Assembly (NCBI GenBank): GCA_902762565.1
Contig: CACWOS010000004.1
Location: 36,511 to 100,510 of the forward strand
Direction: 5' to 3'
Length of the DNA: 64,000 bases
Source: an uncultured Prevotellaceae bacterium
GTDB taxonomy: Bacteria; Bacteroidota; Bacteroidia; Bacteroidales; Bacteroidaceae
Shown here piece by piece: positions 1 through 8,495 of this stretch. How positions within the stretch are numbered: the stretch's first letter is position 1; each line of letters opens with the position of its first letter. The position numbers and the translations under genes were made by a program. The notes under the pieces were generated by a model. The model had not been told where the DNA came from, did no database searches, and saw only the letters and a list, made by a program, of their open reading frames with translations.

Positions 1-1289
1 GCAAACTGTGCCAAATCGTTTGGCGACTTGGAGAACTCGATGAGCCACTGATGACGACACTTGGCGTTGGCATCCATGAAAACAGGGGCTGCCGTATACT
101 CCAGCACTTCCGCACCTGTCTGCTCACAGGCGTAAGCCAAACCCTGTTCGGCATTGTCTACAATCAGTTCTTCACCAAAGGCATTGATGAAGCTCTTGGT
201 ACGTCCGCTGATGACGAACTTATAAGGATTCACAGAGGTGAAACGTACAGTATCGCCTATCATATAGCGCCACAAACCACACGAGGTACTGATCAGCATG
301 GCGTAGTTCTTGTCTTTCTCAACACCCCAAAGTGGCACTATCTTGTGCTCAGTGGTTTCGCCACTAAGTTCCATAAACTCATAAAACACGCCATAGTCCA
401 ACATCAATAGCATGGCCTTGTCCATTGGGTCATCCTGTAGTCCAAAGAAACCTTCGGAGGCATTATAGGTCTCCATATAATGCATGTTGGGCGAGGTAAT
501 GAGCTGTTCATACTGCTTACGATAGGGCGTGAAGGCCACACCACCATGAAAGAATACCTCGATGTTGGGCCACACCTCTTCCAGATGCGTCTTACCCGTC
601 ATCTCCATCATGCAGTTCAGCACGGAGAGCATCCACGAGGGTACACCACTGATATTGGTGACGTTTTTGTTCATCGCCTCACGGGCTATACGTTCGCGCT
701 TTACTTCGAAGTCGCTCAGCAGAGCCGTTTCCTTCTTGGGTACGCGCACCAGATTGACCAGTGGATTGATGTTTTCTATCAGAATAGCGCTGAGATCACC
801 AACCAGCGAGCCTGCCACATTATAATTCGGTGAATGACTGCCTCCCAGTATCAACCCCTTGCCATCGAACATCCTCGACTTGGGATTGTTTCTCAAGTAG
901 AGGGCTACTGAGTCGCGTCCGCCAGCATAGTGAATCTTCTGCAGACCCTCATCGCTGACAGGGATAAACTTTGACTTATCGTTTGTGGTGCCGCTCGACT
1001 TGGCATACCAGCGCACACGTCCTGGCCACAGCACATTCTGTTCCCCATGACGCATGCGGTCAATGTCACCCTTCAGTTCCTCATAGGTGTTGACGGGCAC
1101 CATTTTTATAAATTCGTCATAGCCCTTGATATTATCAAAGGCATGATTCCTGCCGTATTCTGTATCTTGAGCGGTATGTATCAGATGCTCCAGCACTGCC
1201 CGTTGCAGCGCCTCTCCCCCACTCTGATGCTTCTCCAAAGCTTTCTGACGGGGCTTAAACACATTTCCTATTATCTGAGTCAGACTCAT
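1..1289 (-). CDS. GH3 auxin-responsive-promoter family protein (acyl-acid amido synthetase-like), 3' end missing
   Basis: Reading the minus strand from the ATG at 1289 gives a continuous frame to the window edge (about 429 codons), so the C-terminus is cut off. The protein starts MSLTQIIGNVFKPRQKALEK and has the adenylate-binding signature YAKSSGTTNDKSKFIPVS near residues 95-112. Further on are MHYMETYNASEGFFGLQ and LWRYMIGDTVRFTS, both typical of GH3 enzymes of the ANL superfamily. Plant GH3 enzymes adenylate a carboxylic acid and conjugate it to an amino acid; the substrate of the Bacteroidota homologues is not known to me. It has its own promoter-like site at 1309-1342 and follows the terminator of the rnc operon, so it is probably a separate unit. 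Family assignment is secure, function is not. Confidence 0.88.
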   Translation of the reverse strand, partial: MSLTQIIGNVFKPRQKALEKHQSGGEALQRAVLEHLIHTAQDTEYGRNHAFDNIKGYDEFIKMVPVNTYEELKGDIDRMRHGEQNVLWPGRVRWYAKSSGTTNDKSKFIPVSDEGLQKIHYAGGRDSVALYLRNNPKSRMFDGKGLILGGSHSPNYNVAGSLVGDLSAILIENINPLVNLVRVPKKETALLSDFEVKRERIAREAMNKNVTNISGVPSWMLSVLNCMMEMTGKTHLEEVWPNIEVFFHGGVAFTPYRKQYEQLITSPNMHYMETYNASEGFFGLQDDPMDKAMLLMLDYGVFYEFMELSGETTEHKIVPLWGVEKDKNYAMLISTSCGLWRYMIGDTVRFTSVNPYKFVISGRTKSFINAFGEELIVDNAEQGLAYACEQTGAEVLEYTAAPVFMDANAKCRHQWLIEFSKSPNDLAQF

Positions 1290-1308
1290 TTTTTGCACGT
1301 TTAGACTG

Positions 1309-1342
1309 CAAAATTACATAAAAGCATTGTAACGCCTGCAAA
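1309..1342 (-). promoter_or_regulatory. Promoter-like site for the GH3 gene
   Basis: On the minus strand TAATTTTG (1316-1309) matches the Bacteroidota -7 element TAnnTTTG, with TTTG at 1342-1339 as the -33 element. The start codon lies about 20 nt downstream. Confidence 0.5.
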
Positions 1343-1381
1343 ATTTACGTTTTTTTTGTAATAAACGTATTATTTTACTGA

Positions 1382-1420
1382 AAAGCCTAAGAGGGAAAAA
1401 TATATCCTCTTAGGCTCTTT
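1382..1420 (-). terminator. Rho-independent terminator after rnc
   Basis: An 11-bp perfect stem (1384-1394 with 1406-1416, core GCCTAAGAGG) is followed on the minus strand by a short T-run. It lies just beyond the rnc stop codon and closes the acpP-fabF-rnc unit. The plus strand side is also T-rich, so it may work in both directions. Confidence 0.8.
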
Positions 1421-1439
1421 TCTTCTGCGAATATAGGAT

Positions 1440-2450
1440 TTACTCCTCTGCAAAGGCGGCAGCCTCAGCTTCTGCGATAATCTCTTCACGTGTCTTCTCG
1501 CGAGGAGCGGCAGTAATGTCGTCGAGGGTGAACTCATCGTCTAGTGTCGTTTGTCGCTGTGGCACAGCGACAGGCTCCACAGGTTTCTCCTGCTCAATGA
1601 TGAAGTTCTGCTGCTCTTCCTGTAACTTATCGATATCAGGCGCAGCCATCACGGGTTCCTCCTCCATCTTGGTACGATCAGCTTTAGCGGCAAAGATGGC
1701 ATCGATAAACTGTGGCTCGCGACGCAGGCGTTGCAACGTTTCCTTAGAGGCCTGCTGATGGCTCTCCTTCTTCGAGAAACCTGTACCCTTACAGCCTTCT
1801 ATACCTTCGAGGAAAATCTCTGTAGTAAAGACTGGGCTACCCGTCTGCTCGTCCTTGGTCTGGCTGAGTTCACGCAATTCCAGCTTCACACGATTCTTCT
1901 GACTCCACTCTAACAGTTTCGACTTAAAGTTGACCTCCTTATAGGCCACTTTATCGATATTGATGAGCTGAGCGAGAATGCGCTTCTCCATAAATCGCAT
2001 GCAAGCATCGTAGCCTTTGTCGAGATAGATAGCTCCCACAAGGGCTTCGAAGGCATTACCATTCATGTAAGAATTGTGTGAAGTAGAATGACCTGCAGAC
2101 ATTATCAGCTGGGGAATACCCATCTCCTGCGAAATCTTTCCAAGCGTAGCACGACTGACCAACTTCGAACGCGTATTGGTAAGGAAACCCTCACGCTTAC
2201 CCTCGAAATGGCGAAAGACGATATGCCCCACGACAGCATCAAGGATGGCATCGCCTAAGAATTCCAAGCGTTCGTTATTCTGGGGACGTCCCTTCTCATT
2301 CCGCTTGCCAACACTCTTGTGTAGCAGAGCCTGCTTATAGAGCTCGATGTTATGAGGATAGAAGCCCAATATATTGTAAAGGGCAGAAAAAAGCTCCTTC
2401 TCCTTGCGGAAAGGGAGCTTTATTCTATCAATGATGTCGTTAATCCACAT
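1440..2450 (-). CDS. rnc: Ribonuclease III
   Basis: Double-strand-specific endoribonuclease that processes rRNA precursors and structured mRNAs. The family signature NERLEFLGDAILD lies at residues 59-71, and the second acidic metal-binding helix is in GNAFEALVGAIYLD near residue 135. A double-stranded RNA binding domain follows (about 171-245, with GTGFSKKESHQQASKETL). At 336 aa it is about 100 residues longer than the classical enzyme: the tail after residue 250 is acidic, Pro/Glu-rich and low in complexity (EEEPVMAAP, EKTREEIIAEAEAAAFAEE). The start is 3 nt from the fabF stop, so it is translated from the same transcript as fabF and acpP. The function of the tail is unknown. Confidence 0.96.
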   Translation of the reverse strand: MWINDIIDRIKLPFRKEKELFSALYNILGFYPHNIELYKQALLHKSVGKRNEKGRPQNNERLEFLGDAILDAVVGHIVFRHFEGKREGFLTNTRSKLVSRATLGKISQEMGIPQLIMSAGHSTSHNSYMNGNAFEALVGAIYLDKGYDACMRFMEKRILAQLINIDKVAYKEVNFKSKLLEWSQKNRVKLELRELSQTKDEQTGSPVFTTEIFLEGIEGCKGTGFSKKESHQQASKETLQRLRREPQFIDAIFAAKADRTKMEEEPVMAAPDIDKLQEEQQNFIIEQEKPVEPVAVPQRQTTLDDEFTLDDITAAPREKTREEIIAEAEAAAFAEE

Positions 2451-2453
2451 CGC

Positions 2454-3716
2454 TTATCCTTTGTACTTTTTAAATACTACGCAGGCATTGTGACCACCAA
2501 ATCCGAAGGTATTGCTGAGACCAGCACGCACCTCACGCTTCTGAGCCTTGTTGAAAGTGAAGTTGAGGTTGTAGTCGATCTCCTCGTCCTTATCGTCGTC
2601 CTCGTGGTTGATGGTGGGAGGAACGATATCGTTCTGAACAGCCAAAACGGTAGCCATAGCCTCAACAGCACCAGCAGCACCCAGCAGGTGACCAGTCATA
2701 GACTTTGTCGACGAAATGTTCAGCTTGAAGGCTGCGTCGCCAAATACATCCTTGATGGCCTTGGCCTCAGAGATGTCACCAACATGGGTAGAAGTACCAT
2801 GAACGTTGATGTAGTCAATCTCGTCAGGCTGCATACCAGCATCCTCAAGTGCATTCTGCATCACCAGTTTAGCACCCAGACCCTCAGGATGAGAGGCAGT
2901 GATGTGGTGAGCATCAGCACTCATACCAGCACCAACCATCTCAGCATAAATCTTAGCGCCACGAGCCTTAGCGTGCTCCAGCTCCTCAAGAATCAGACAG
3001 CCAGCACCCTCACCCATGATGAAACCATCACGAGAGGCACTGAACGGACGGCTAGCCTTCTCAGGCTCGTCATTACGAGTTGACAGGGCCTTCATAGCAT
3101 TGAAACCACCAACACCCGTCTCGCAGATAGCTGCCTCAGCACCACCAGCAACGATAGCGTTGGCCTTACCCAAGCGAATCAGGTTGAAAGCGTCAGCTAG
3201 TGCGTTTGATGAAGAAGCACAAGCAGAAGCAGTGATGTAGTTGGGGCCGTGGAAGCCGTACATAATAGAAATCTGACCTGCAGCAATGTCTGCAATCATC
3301 TTGGGAATGAAGAAGGGGTTGAACTTGGGTCCATCCTCACGATGAGCACCATAGTAAGTTACCTCGTCCTCGAAGGTCTTGATACCACCAATACCTACAC
3401 CATAGACAACGCCAATGCGGTTCTTGTCCTCTGCTTCCAAGTCCATACCGCTGTCTTCGACAGCCTGCTTGGCAGCAACGATGGCCAGCTGAGTATAGCG
3501 ATCCATCTTACGAGCCTCTTTGCGATCTATATAGGCATTGACATCGAGACCTTTCACCTCGCAGGCAAACTGGGTCTTGAATTTTGATGCGTCGAACAGT
3601 GTAATAGGTGCAGCTCCGCTCTTACCAGCCACCATAGCCTCCCAAGTCTCCTTAGGATTATTACCAAGTGGCGTAACGGCACCCATGCCTGTTACTACTA
3701 CTCTTTTTAATTCCAT
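2454..3716 (-). CDS. fabF: 3-oxoacyl-[acyl-carrier-protein] synthase II
   Basis: Condensing enzyme of type II fatty acid elongation, cytosolic, using malonyl-ACP. The thiolase-fold protein is 420 aa, as usual. The nucleophile is Cys166 in ITASACASSSNALADAF, and the two catalytic histidines are in YINVHGTSTHVGD and SMTGHLLGAAGAVE. It ends with GFGGHNACVVF, the normal C-terminal motif. It lies between acpP (its substrate carrier) and rnc, an arrangement common in bacteria. A hairpin with a U-tract sits between acpP and fabF, so fabF and rnc are probably read at a lower level than acpP. Confidence 0.97.
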   Translation of the reverse strand: MELKRVVVTGMGAVTPLGNNPKETWEAMVAGKSGAAPITLFDASKFKTQFACEVKGLDVNAYIDRKEARKMDRYTQLAIVAAKQAVEDSGMDLEAEDKNRIGVVYGVGIGGIKTFEDEVTYYGAHREDGPKFNPFFIPKMIADIAAGQISIMYGFHGPNYITASACASSSNALADAFNLIRLGKANAIVAGGAEAAICETGVGGFNAMKALSTRNDEPEKASRPFSASRDGFIMGEGAGCLILEELEHAKARGAKIYAEMVGAGMSADAHHITASHPEGLGAKLVMQNALEDAGMQPDEIDYINVHGTSTHVGDISEAKAIKDVFGDAAFKLNISSTKSMTGHLLGAAGAVEAMATVLAVQNDIVPPTINHEDDDKDEEIDYNLNFTFNKAQKREVRAGLSNTFGFGGHNACVVFKKYKG

Positions 3717-3724
3717 AAATACTT

Positions 3725-3771
3725 AAAAAAAAGGCATGGGTTGCCTTCTCTAGTCAAAGATGGCAACCCAT
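3725..3771 (-). terminator. Intercistronic terminator/attenuator between acpP and fabF
   Basis: On the minus strand a 10-bp perfect stem (3762-3771 with 3736-3745, ATGGGTTGCC type) is followed by GCC and a run of eight T (3732-3725). It stands in the 69-nt gap after acpP. It probably stops part of the transcription, giving more acpP than fabF-rnc mRNA. Confidence 0.75.
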
Positions 3772-3785
3772 ACTCATTATTGAAT

Positions 3786-4022
3786 TTATTTTGCGTTCTC
3801 CTCGATATAAGCGATAGCGTCACCAACAGTACCGATCTTCTCAGCCTTATCGTCGGGGATAGAGATACCGAACTCCTTCTCGAACTCCATGATGAGCTCA
3901 ACGGTATCCAATGAGTCAGCACCCAGGTCGTTTGTGAAACTTGCCTCGGGCTTTACCTCAGCCTCATCAACACCCAGTTTGTCTACGATAATTGCCTTTA
4001 CTTTGCTTTCAATTTCTGACAT
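3786..4022 (-). CDS. acpP: Acyl carrier protein
   Basis: Small acidic carrier of fatty-acyl chains, 78 aa. The phosphopantetheine attachment serine is in [16 protein letters not shown]. The frame is open upstream to 4100, but [17 protein letters not shown] at 4022 matches the normal ACP N-terminus, so that ATG is chosen. It is the first gene of the acpP-fabF-rnc unit. A weak promoter-like TTACTTTG on the minus strand (4105-4098) would give a leader of about 70 nt. An ACP with adjacent FabF is the standard fatty-acid-synthesis pairing. Confidence 0.96.
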   Translation of the reverse strand: MSEIESKVKAIIVDKLGVDEAEVKPEASFTNDLGADSLDTVELIMEFEKEFGISIPDDKAEKIGTVGDAIAYIEENAK

Positions 4023-4207
4023 AATTTTCTTCTTTAAAATGTTAATAAATGATTTCTTATTCTGAAAACTTTGCGACCAAGTGTCGCTTAGCGGGTGCAA
4101 AGTAACACATTTTTATTGACTTACGCAAATATTTTTTTAAAAAAAGTGTACTTTTATGCACAAACACCCCAAACTTGTGCAACTTTTAGGAGTCAAAAGT
4201 GAGGTTT

Positions 4208-5245
4208 TTACACTTTTATGCCTGAAAACTCTCTTCTTATTGGATAATTATTACGCAACGATTCAAAGTTTGAGGGGGCTGCCTTCAACTTATTAGAATC
4301 ATCGAGTGGGTTGTATAGTTCAAGTGGGTTAGAACCATCTGCTCCATCTTGTAACGATGGAGGAAAGATGCATCCTGGATGTGGCAAGCCAAAATGTTGA
4401 CATAATGCGTCGATGACCATATTGTCAGCATTGACCTTACCATCTGCCGAATAGCCAGCAATATGTGGCGTGCCAATAAATACCTTGTCCAATAGCTCGA
4501 GATTAATCTGGGGTTCTCCCTCCCAAACATCAAGGATGGCATCGCGTACCCTACCTTCGTGGAGTGCTTGCAGCAATGCATCGTTGTCAACAACTTCGCC
4601 ACGACTCGTATTTATAATATAAGGTACGCGTGTGAGTCGATGAAAGAAATCGTCGCTAGCAAGATGATAGGTGGCATACTGACCTTCGCGACTCAAAGGT
4701 ACGTGGAAAGTAATAATATCTGCCTCGCGTTCAATCACATCGAGCGAAACGAAACTATCTGCTATTGGCTTTGGGCTTTGGGCTTCCTTTAGCTCCAAAG
4801 GAGGGTCGCACACTAAGACGCGCATACCCAAACGTTCTGCGACAGCCTTCACTTTTGAGCCCACATGTCCACATCCAACAATACCTATAGTAGACTGTTG
4901 CAGGTCAAGCCCTTTCTGTTGTTGCAATAACAACAAGGAACATTCCAAATATTGAGCTACAGAACCAGCATTACACCCTGGGCAATTGGTCCAACTGATA
5001 CCTGCCTCGCACAAATAGTCTGTATCGATATGATCGAAGCCTATCGTTGCTGTTGCCACCAGCTGCACCTTACTGCCTTCCAACAACTGTTTGTCACAAC
5101 GAGTACGCGTTCTTACAATTAACGCATCAGCATCTCGTACATCGGCTGCACTGATTTCTGCGCCACGCAGATACACCACATCATCAGCCAATTGCGCTAA
5201 CTTTTCGCGAATATATGGTATTTTATCGTCTACTACTATCTTCAT
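4208..5245 (-). CDS. pdxB: 4-phosphoerythronate dehydrogenase
   Basis: NAD-dependent 2-hydroxyacid dehydrogenase that oxidises 4-phosphoerythronate in DXP-independent pyridoxal phosphate synthesis. The Rossmann motif is TIGIVGCGHVGSKV, followed by the acidic NAD-ribose contact in VLVCDPP. The catalytic Arg is in INTSRGEVVDND, the Glu in DVWEGEPQIN and the His in GTPHIAGYSADGK. At 345 aa it is somewhat shorter than the roughly 380-aa enterobacterial enzyme, with a reduced C-terminal dimerisation domain. A heptanucleotide array at 4765-4785 adds residues KEAQSPKPIADS after the NAD-binding strand. It is monocistronic and divergent from the DUF4254 gene. Confidence 0.9.
   Translation of the reverse strand: MKIVVDDKIPYIREKLAQLADDVVYLRGAEISAADVRDADALIVRTRTRCDKQLLEGSKVQLVATATIGFDHIDTDYLCEAGISWTNCPGCNAGSVAQYLECSLLLLQQQKGLDLQQSTIGIVGCGHVGSKVKAVAERLGMRVLVCDPPLELKEAQSPKPIADSFVSLDVIEREADIITFHVPLSREGQYATYHLASDDFFHRLTRVPYIINTSRGEVVDNDALLQALHEGRVRDAILDVWEGEPQINLELLDKVFIGTPHIAGYSADGKVNADNMVIDALCQHFGLPHPGCIFPPSLQDGADGSNPLELYNPLDDSNKLKAAPSNFESLRNNYPIRREFSGIKV
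4765..4785. repeat. Heptanucleotide tandem array inside pdxB
   Basis: Three units of a TTGGGCT-type 7-mer occur head to tail in frame within pdxB and encode SPKP-like residues in a surface loop. This belongs to the same class as the other 7-mer arrays in this window. Confidence 0.7.
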
Positions 5246-5252
5246 AACGGTG

Positions 5253-5260
5253 CAAAGATA
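5253..5260 (-). promoter_or_regulatory. -7 promoter element of pdxB
   Basis: TATCTTTG on the minus strand, 8 nt upstream of the pdxB ATG, so the mRNA leader would be very short. No clear -33 element is seen, because a heptamer array begins directly upstream. Confidence 0.5.
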
Positions 5261-5266
5261 TTAAAA

Positions 5267-5348
5267 AGTTAAGAGTTAAGAGTTAAGAATTAAGAAAAAA
5301 TGCGATTCAAATGTAATTTTCTTAATTCTTAACTCCTAATTATTAATT
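5267..5348. repeat. Inverted pair of heptanucleotide arrays between pdxB and the DUF4254 gene
   Basis: Four units of AGTTAAG/AATTAAG (5267-5294) are followed by four units of the reverse-complement type CTTAATT/CTTAACT/CCTAATT/ATTAATT (5321-5348). The two arrays can form a long hairpin. They fill the intergenic space between two divergent promoters. Confidence 0.8.
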
Positions 5349-5356
5349 AAAAGTTG

Positions 5357-5364
5357 TATCTTTG
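5357..5364 (+). promoter_or_regulatory. -7 promoter element of the DUF4254-GT9 unit
   Basis: TATCTTTG followed by GC, 26 nt upstream of the ATG at 5391, matches TAnnTTTG. The -33 position falls in the heptamer array and shows no TTTG. Confidence 0.55.
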
Positions 5365-5390
5365 CAAGCATAAAACAAATATAATGCATT

Positions 5391-5993
5391 ATGACTTTTA
5401 CAGAAAAGGCTAACAAAATCTTTAATCAGGCGATTCGCGACTATCACTTGAAGGATGATGTTGACACACCTATCAATAATCCCTACGAGCGTGAAAACAT
5501 AGAGTACAGCCTCTATCTGAAATGTTGGATTGATACGGTACAATGGCATCTCGAGGATATTATCCGCGACCCACACATCAATCCTGAAGAGGCACTTGGA
5601 CTCAAGCGTCGTATTGACCGCTCTAATCAGGATCGCACAGACTTGGTGGAAGAGATTGACAGCTACTTCCGTCAAGTGTATAGCGAGGTAAAGCCTCAGC
5701 CTGACGCTCGCCTAAATACAGAGAGTCCTGCATGGGCAGTAGACCGTCTGAGCATTCTGGCCCTAAAGATCTGGCATATGCAAGAACAGACTGAGCGTAA
5801 GGATGCTGACCAAGAGCACATCCAAAAATGTCAGGCTAAGCTTGATGTATTGCTCGAACAGCAAAAGGACCTCTCGACAGCTATCGACCAGTTGTTAGAA
5901 GATATCGAGGCTGGACGCAAATACATGAAGGTATATCGCCAAATGAAGATGTATAACGACCCTGCTACAAATCCTATTCTTTATAAGAAGTGA
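5391..5993 (+). CDS. DUF4254 domain-containing protein
   Basis: A 200-aa predicted cytosolic, mainly helical protein rich in charged residues (FTEKANKIFNQAIRDYHLKD, NPYERENIEYSLYLKCWIDT, GLKRRIDRSNQDRTDLVEEID). I recognise it as the Bacteroidota DUF4254 family, which has no established activity. No signal peptide or membrane segment is visible; residues 120-180 have coiled-coil character. Its stop codon overlaps the GTG start of the next gene, a GT9 glycosyltransferase (GTGA overlap), so the two are translationally coupled. This suggests a role linked to lipopolysaccharide or glycan assembly, by context only. Confidence 0.8.
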   Translation: MTFTEKANKIFNQAIRDYHLKDDVDTPINNPYERENIEYSLYLKCWIDTVQWHLEDIIRDPHINPEEALGLKRRIDRSNQDRTDLVEEIDSYFRQVYSEVKPQPDARLNTESPAWAVDRLSILALKIWHMQEQTERKDADQEHIQKCQAKLDVLLEQQKDLSTAIDQLLEDIEAGRKYMKVYRQMKMYNDPATNPILYKK

Positions 5994-7096
5994 AGAAAGA
6001 ACACATTCTTGTCATCCGATTCTCTGCTTTGGGCGATGTGGCTATGGTGGTTCCTGTAGTCTGGTCGTTGGCTCATCAGTATCCTGATGTGCGCATTACT
6101 GTGCTGAGTCGTGGCTTTGCGCGTCCTTTCTTCGAAGACTTGGCACCCAATATTGGTTTCATGGAAGCTGACCTGAAGCGAGAGTATCATGGTATCAAGG
6201 GACTGAACGCCTTGTATCGCAGACTGGCAGCCAAGCAGTTTACTGCCGTTGCTGACCTGCATAGCGTGCTGCGTTCCAGTTTCCTGCGTATGCGCTTCAA
6301 CTTGAATCGCTATCATGTGGCTCATATCGATAAACATCGTAAGGGACGTCGCCATCTTACTGCTGCATCTTCGAAAAAGGAGCTGATTCAGCAACCCACC
6401 TCGTTCGAGAACTATTCGGACGTCTTTAAGCGATTGGGCTATCCTGTCACGATAGAGTTCCATAGCATCTTTGAGAATACACCTACTGGCAAAGGCGACA
6501 CCTCCCTATTGCCTGAATCTCTAAACTCTACACTCTCATCCCTCCTCGCAACGCCACACTCTCTCCGAGAGAACTCTCAACTAATCGGCATCGCTCCCTT
6601 TGCTGCCCACGAAGGAAAGGTATATCCTCCACAGTTAATGGAACAAGTCATCAAGCAGTTGACAGAACTGCATCCTGATGCCCGTATCCTGCTCTTTGGA
6701 CGTGGTGAGAGAGAGAACCAACTATTCACTAAGTGGTGTCAGCAGTATCAGCAGTGCGTCTTCGTAAGTCAGCATTTGAAGAATATCCAGCAGGAACTGA
6801 TTCTCATGAGTCACCTTGACGTAATGCTCTCAATGGATTCTGCCAATATGCATATGGCTTCGCTCGTTGCCACACCTGTGGTCAGCGTTTGGGGTGCTAC
6901 CCATCCTTATGCAGGTTTTATGGGATGGGGACAGAACTCAGAGAATGTCATACAAGCGGATCTCGACTGTCGTCCTTGCAGCATTTACGGACAGAAGCCC
7001 TGCAAACGTGGCGACTATGCCTGCTTAAACATGATTAAGCCAGAAACTATCGTTGAGAAAATCAACACCCTATTACAAACTAAACAAAACAATTAA
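5990..7096 (+). CDS. Glycosyltransferase family 9 (heptosyltransferase-like) protein
   Basis: GT-B fold enzyme resembling ADP-heptose:LPS heptosyltransferases, which add heptose to the inner core on the cytosolic face of the membrane. The N-terminal strand [20 protein letters not shown] is typical. The C-terminal nucleotide-sugar region shows [20 protein letters not shown] and [14 protein letters not shown], and near the end is [20 protein letters not shown], a Cys-rich stretch common in this family. It starts with GTG at 5990, overlapping the upstream TGA. Residues about 160-190 ([19 protein letters not shown]) form a low-complexity Ser/Leu/Thr insertion. The exact sugar acceptor cannot be read from sequence. 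Confidence 0.85.
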   Translation: MKKEHILVIRFSALGDVAMVVPVVWSLAHQYPDVRITVLSRGFARPFFEDLAPNIGFMEADLKREYHGIKGLNALYRRLAAKQFTAVADLHSVLRSSFLRMRFNLNRYHVAHIDKHRKGRRHLTAASSKKELIQQPTSFENYSDVFKRLGYPVTIEFHSIFENTPTGKGDTSLLPESLNSTLSSLLATPHSLRENSQLIGIAPFAAHEGKVYPPQLMEQVIKQLTELHPDARILLFGRGERENQLFTKWCQQYQQCVFVSQHLKNIQQELILMSHLDVMLSMDSANMHMASLVATPVVSVWGATHPYAGFMGWGQNSENVIQADLDCRPCSIYGQKPCKRGDYACLNMIKPETIVEKINTLLQTKQNN

Positions 7097-7100
7097 GCTT

Positions 7101-7262
7101 ATGAAAAAGTACATTTGCGAAACCTGTGGTTATGTGTATGACCCAGAAGTTGGCGATCCTGATAGCGGCATCGCCCCAGGCACAGCCTTTGAAGACATCC
7201 CTGAGGATTGGGTATGCCCCGTCTGCGGAGTAGGCAAGGATGACTTCTCTGTAGAGGAGTAA
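7101..7262 (+). CDS. Rubredoxin
   Basis: A 53-aa one-iron electron carrier. Both cysteine pairs that ligate the iron are present: [17 protein letters not shown] and [14 protein letters not shown]. The start MKKYICETC at 7101 gives the normal rubredoxin length; the frame is open 48 nt further upstream, but that would add an untypical N-terminus. It lies 4 nt after the GT9 gene and is followed by a strong terminator. In anaerobes rubredoxins often supply electrons to reactive-oxygen reductases, but no such partner is adjacent. Confidence 0.96.
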   Translation: MKKYICETCGYVYDPEVGDPDSGIAPGTAFEDIPEDWVCPVCGVGKDDFSVEE

Positions 7263-7275
7263 ACCAACAAATAAG

Positions 7276-7310
7276 GGGTGGAAAAGCATTTCCACCTCTT
7301 TTTATTTTGC
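7276..7310 (+). terminator. Rho-independent terminator after rubredoxin
   Basis: An 8-bp stem, GGTGGAAA (7278-7285) with TTTCCACC (7290-7297), is followed by CTCTTTTTATTTT. It ends the DUF4254-GT9-rubredoxin unit. Confidence 0.88.
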
Positions 7311-7336
7311 AATTTCTTAAAAATAAGCTACCTTTG
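7308..7336 (+). promoter_or_regulatory. Promoter of ychF-lgt
   Basis: TTG at 7308-7310 and TACCTTTG at 7329-7336, spaced 18 nt, fit the Bacteroidota promoter form. The leader to the ychF ATG is about 25 nt. The -33 element overlaps the U-tract of the preceding terminator. Confidence 0.65.
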
Positions 7337-7365
7337 CAGCCAGAAATAAACGTTTATAAGAAAAG

Positions 7366-8466
7366 ATGTCATTAAAATGTGGTATTGTGGGGCTGCCCAA
7401 TGTGGGTAAGTCTACTTTGTTTAACTGCCTGTCAAGTGCAAAGGCACAGGCAGCTAATTTTCCTTTTTGTACGATAGAACCCAATGTGGGTGTGATTACT
7501 GTTCCTGACGAGCGACTGACGAAACTGGCAGAGCTTGTTCACCCAGGCCGTATCGTGCCTGCAACTTGCGAAATCGTAGATATTGCTGGTCTTGTGAAAG
7601 GTGCCTCAAAGGGTGAGGGACTGGGCAATAAGTTCCTTGGAAACATTCGCGAAACGGATGCCATTATCCACGTTCTTCGTTGTTTCGAAGACGAGAACAT
7701 CACCCACGTAGATGGAACCATCGACCCTATTCGCGACAAAGAGATTATCGATACTGAACTTCAGCTGAAGGACCTCGAGACCATTGAGAGTCGTTTGGCT
7801 AAGACAGAAAAAGCCGCAGCTGCAGGCAATAAGGAGGCTAAGATTGAAGTAACAGTACTTAAGGCCTATAAAGAGGTGCTGGAGCAAGGCAAGAACGCAC
7901 GTATCGTCGAGTTCGAGAGTAAGGACGAGCAGGATTGCGCACGTAATCTCTTCCTGTTGACAGCTAAGCCCGTGCTGTATGTGTGCAATGTAGGTGAAGC
8001 TGATGCGAAGAGTGGTAATGACTTCACTAAGAAGGTTGAGGCACTCGCTAAGGAAGAAGGTGCTGAGGCCATGATTATTGCTGCCAAGACGGAAGAGGAT
8101 ATTGCTGAACTTGAAAGCTATGAGGACAAGCAAATGTTCTTGGAGGAATTGGGTCTTGAAGAAAGTGGTGTCAATCGCTTGATTAAGAAGGCCTACGCCC
8201 TGCTGAACCTTGAGACCTTCATTACTGCTGGTGAGATGGAGGTGAAAGCCTGGACCTATAAGAAGGGTTGGAAGGCTCCCCAATGTGCTGGTGTCATCCA
8301 TACCGACTTCGAAAAGGGCTTTATCCGTGCAGAGGTCATCAAGTACGACGACTATATCCAATATGGCTCTGAGGCTGCTGTCCGTGAGGCAGGCAAGATG
8401 GGTATTGAAGGTAAGGAATATGTGGTGCAAGATGGTGATATCATGCACTTTAGATTCAATGTATAA
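7366..8466 (+). CDS. ychF: Redox-regulated ribosome-associated ATPase YchF (Obg family)
   Basis: P-loop protein of the Obg-like family that binds ATP rather than GTP and associates with the ribosome. G1 is [12 protein letters not shown] near the N-terminus, and the switch region contains [19 protein letters not shown]. It also has [20 protein letters not shown] and a C-terminal TGS domain with a [23 protein letters not shown] segment. At 366 aa the length is typical (about 363). It is the first gene of a unit with lgt, which begins 29 nt downstream with no promoter between. Confidence 0.97.
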   Translation: MSLKCGIVGLPNVGKSTLFNCLSSAKAQAANFPFCTIEPNVGVITVPDERLTKLAELVHPGRIVPATCEIVDIAGLVKGASKGEGLGNKFLGNIRETDAIIHVLRCFEDENITHVDGTIDPIRDKEIIDTELQLKDLETIESRLAKTEKAAAAGNKEAKIEVTVLKAYKEVLEQGKNARIVEFESKDEQDCARNLFLLTAKPVLYVCNVGEADAKSGNDFTKKVEALAKEEGAEAMIIAAKTEEDIAELESYEDKQMFLEELGLEESGVNRLIKKAYALLNLETFITAGEMEVKAWTYKKGWKAPQCAGVIHTDFEKGFIRAEVIKYDDYIQYGSEAAVREAGKMGIEGKEYVVQDGDIMHFRFNV

Positions 8467-8495
8467 CAACGAACACGAATTAAACGAATAATTAG

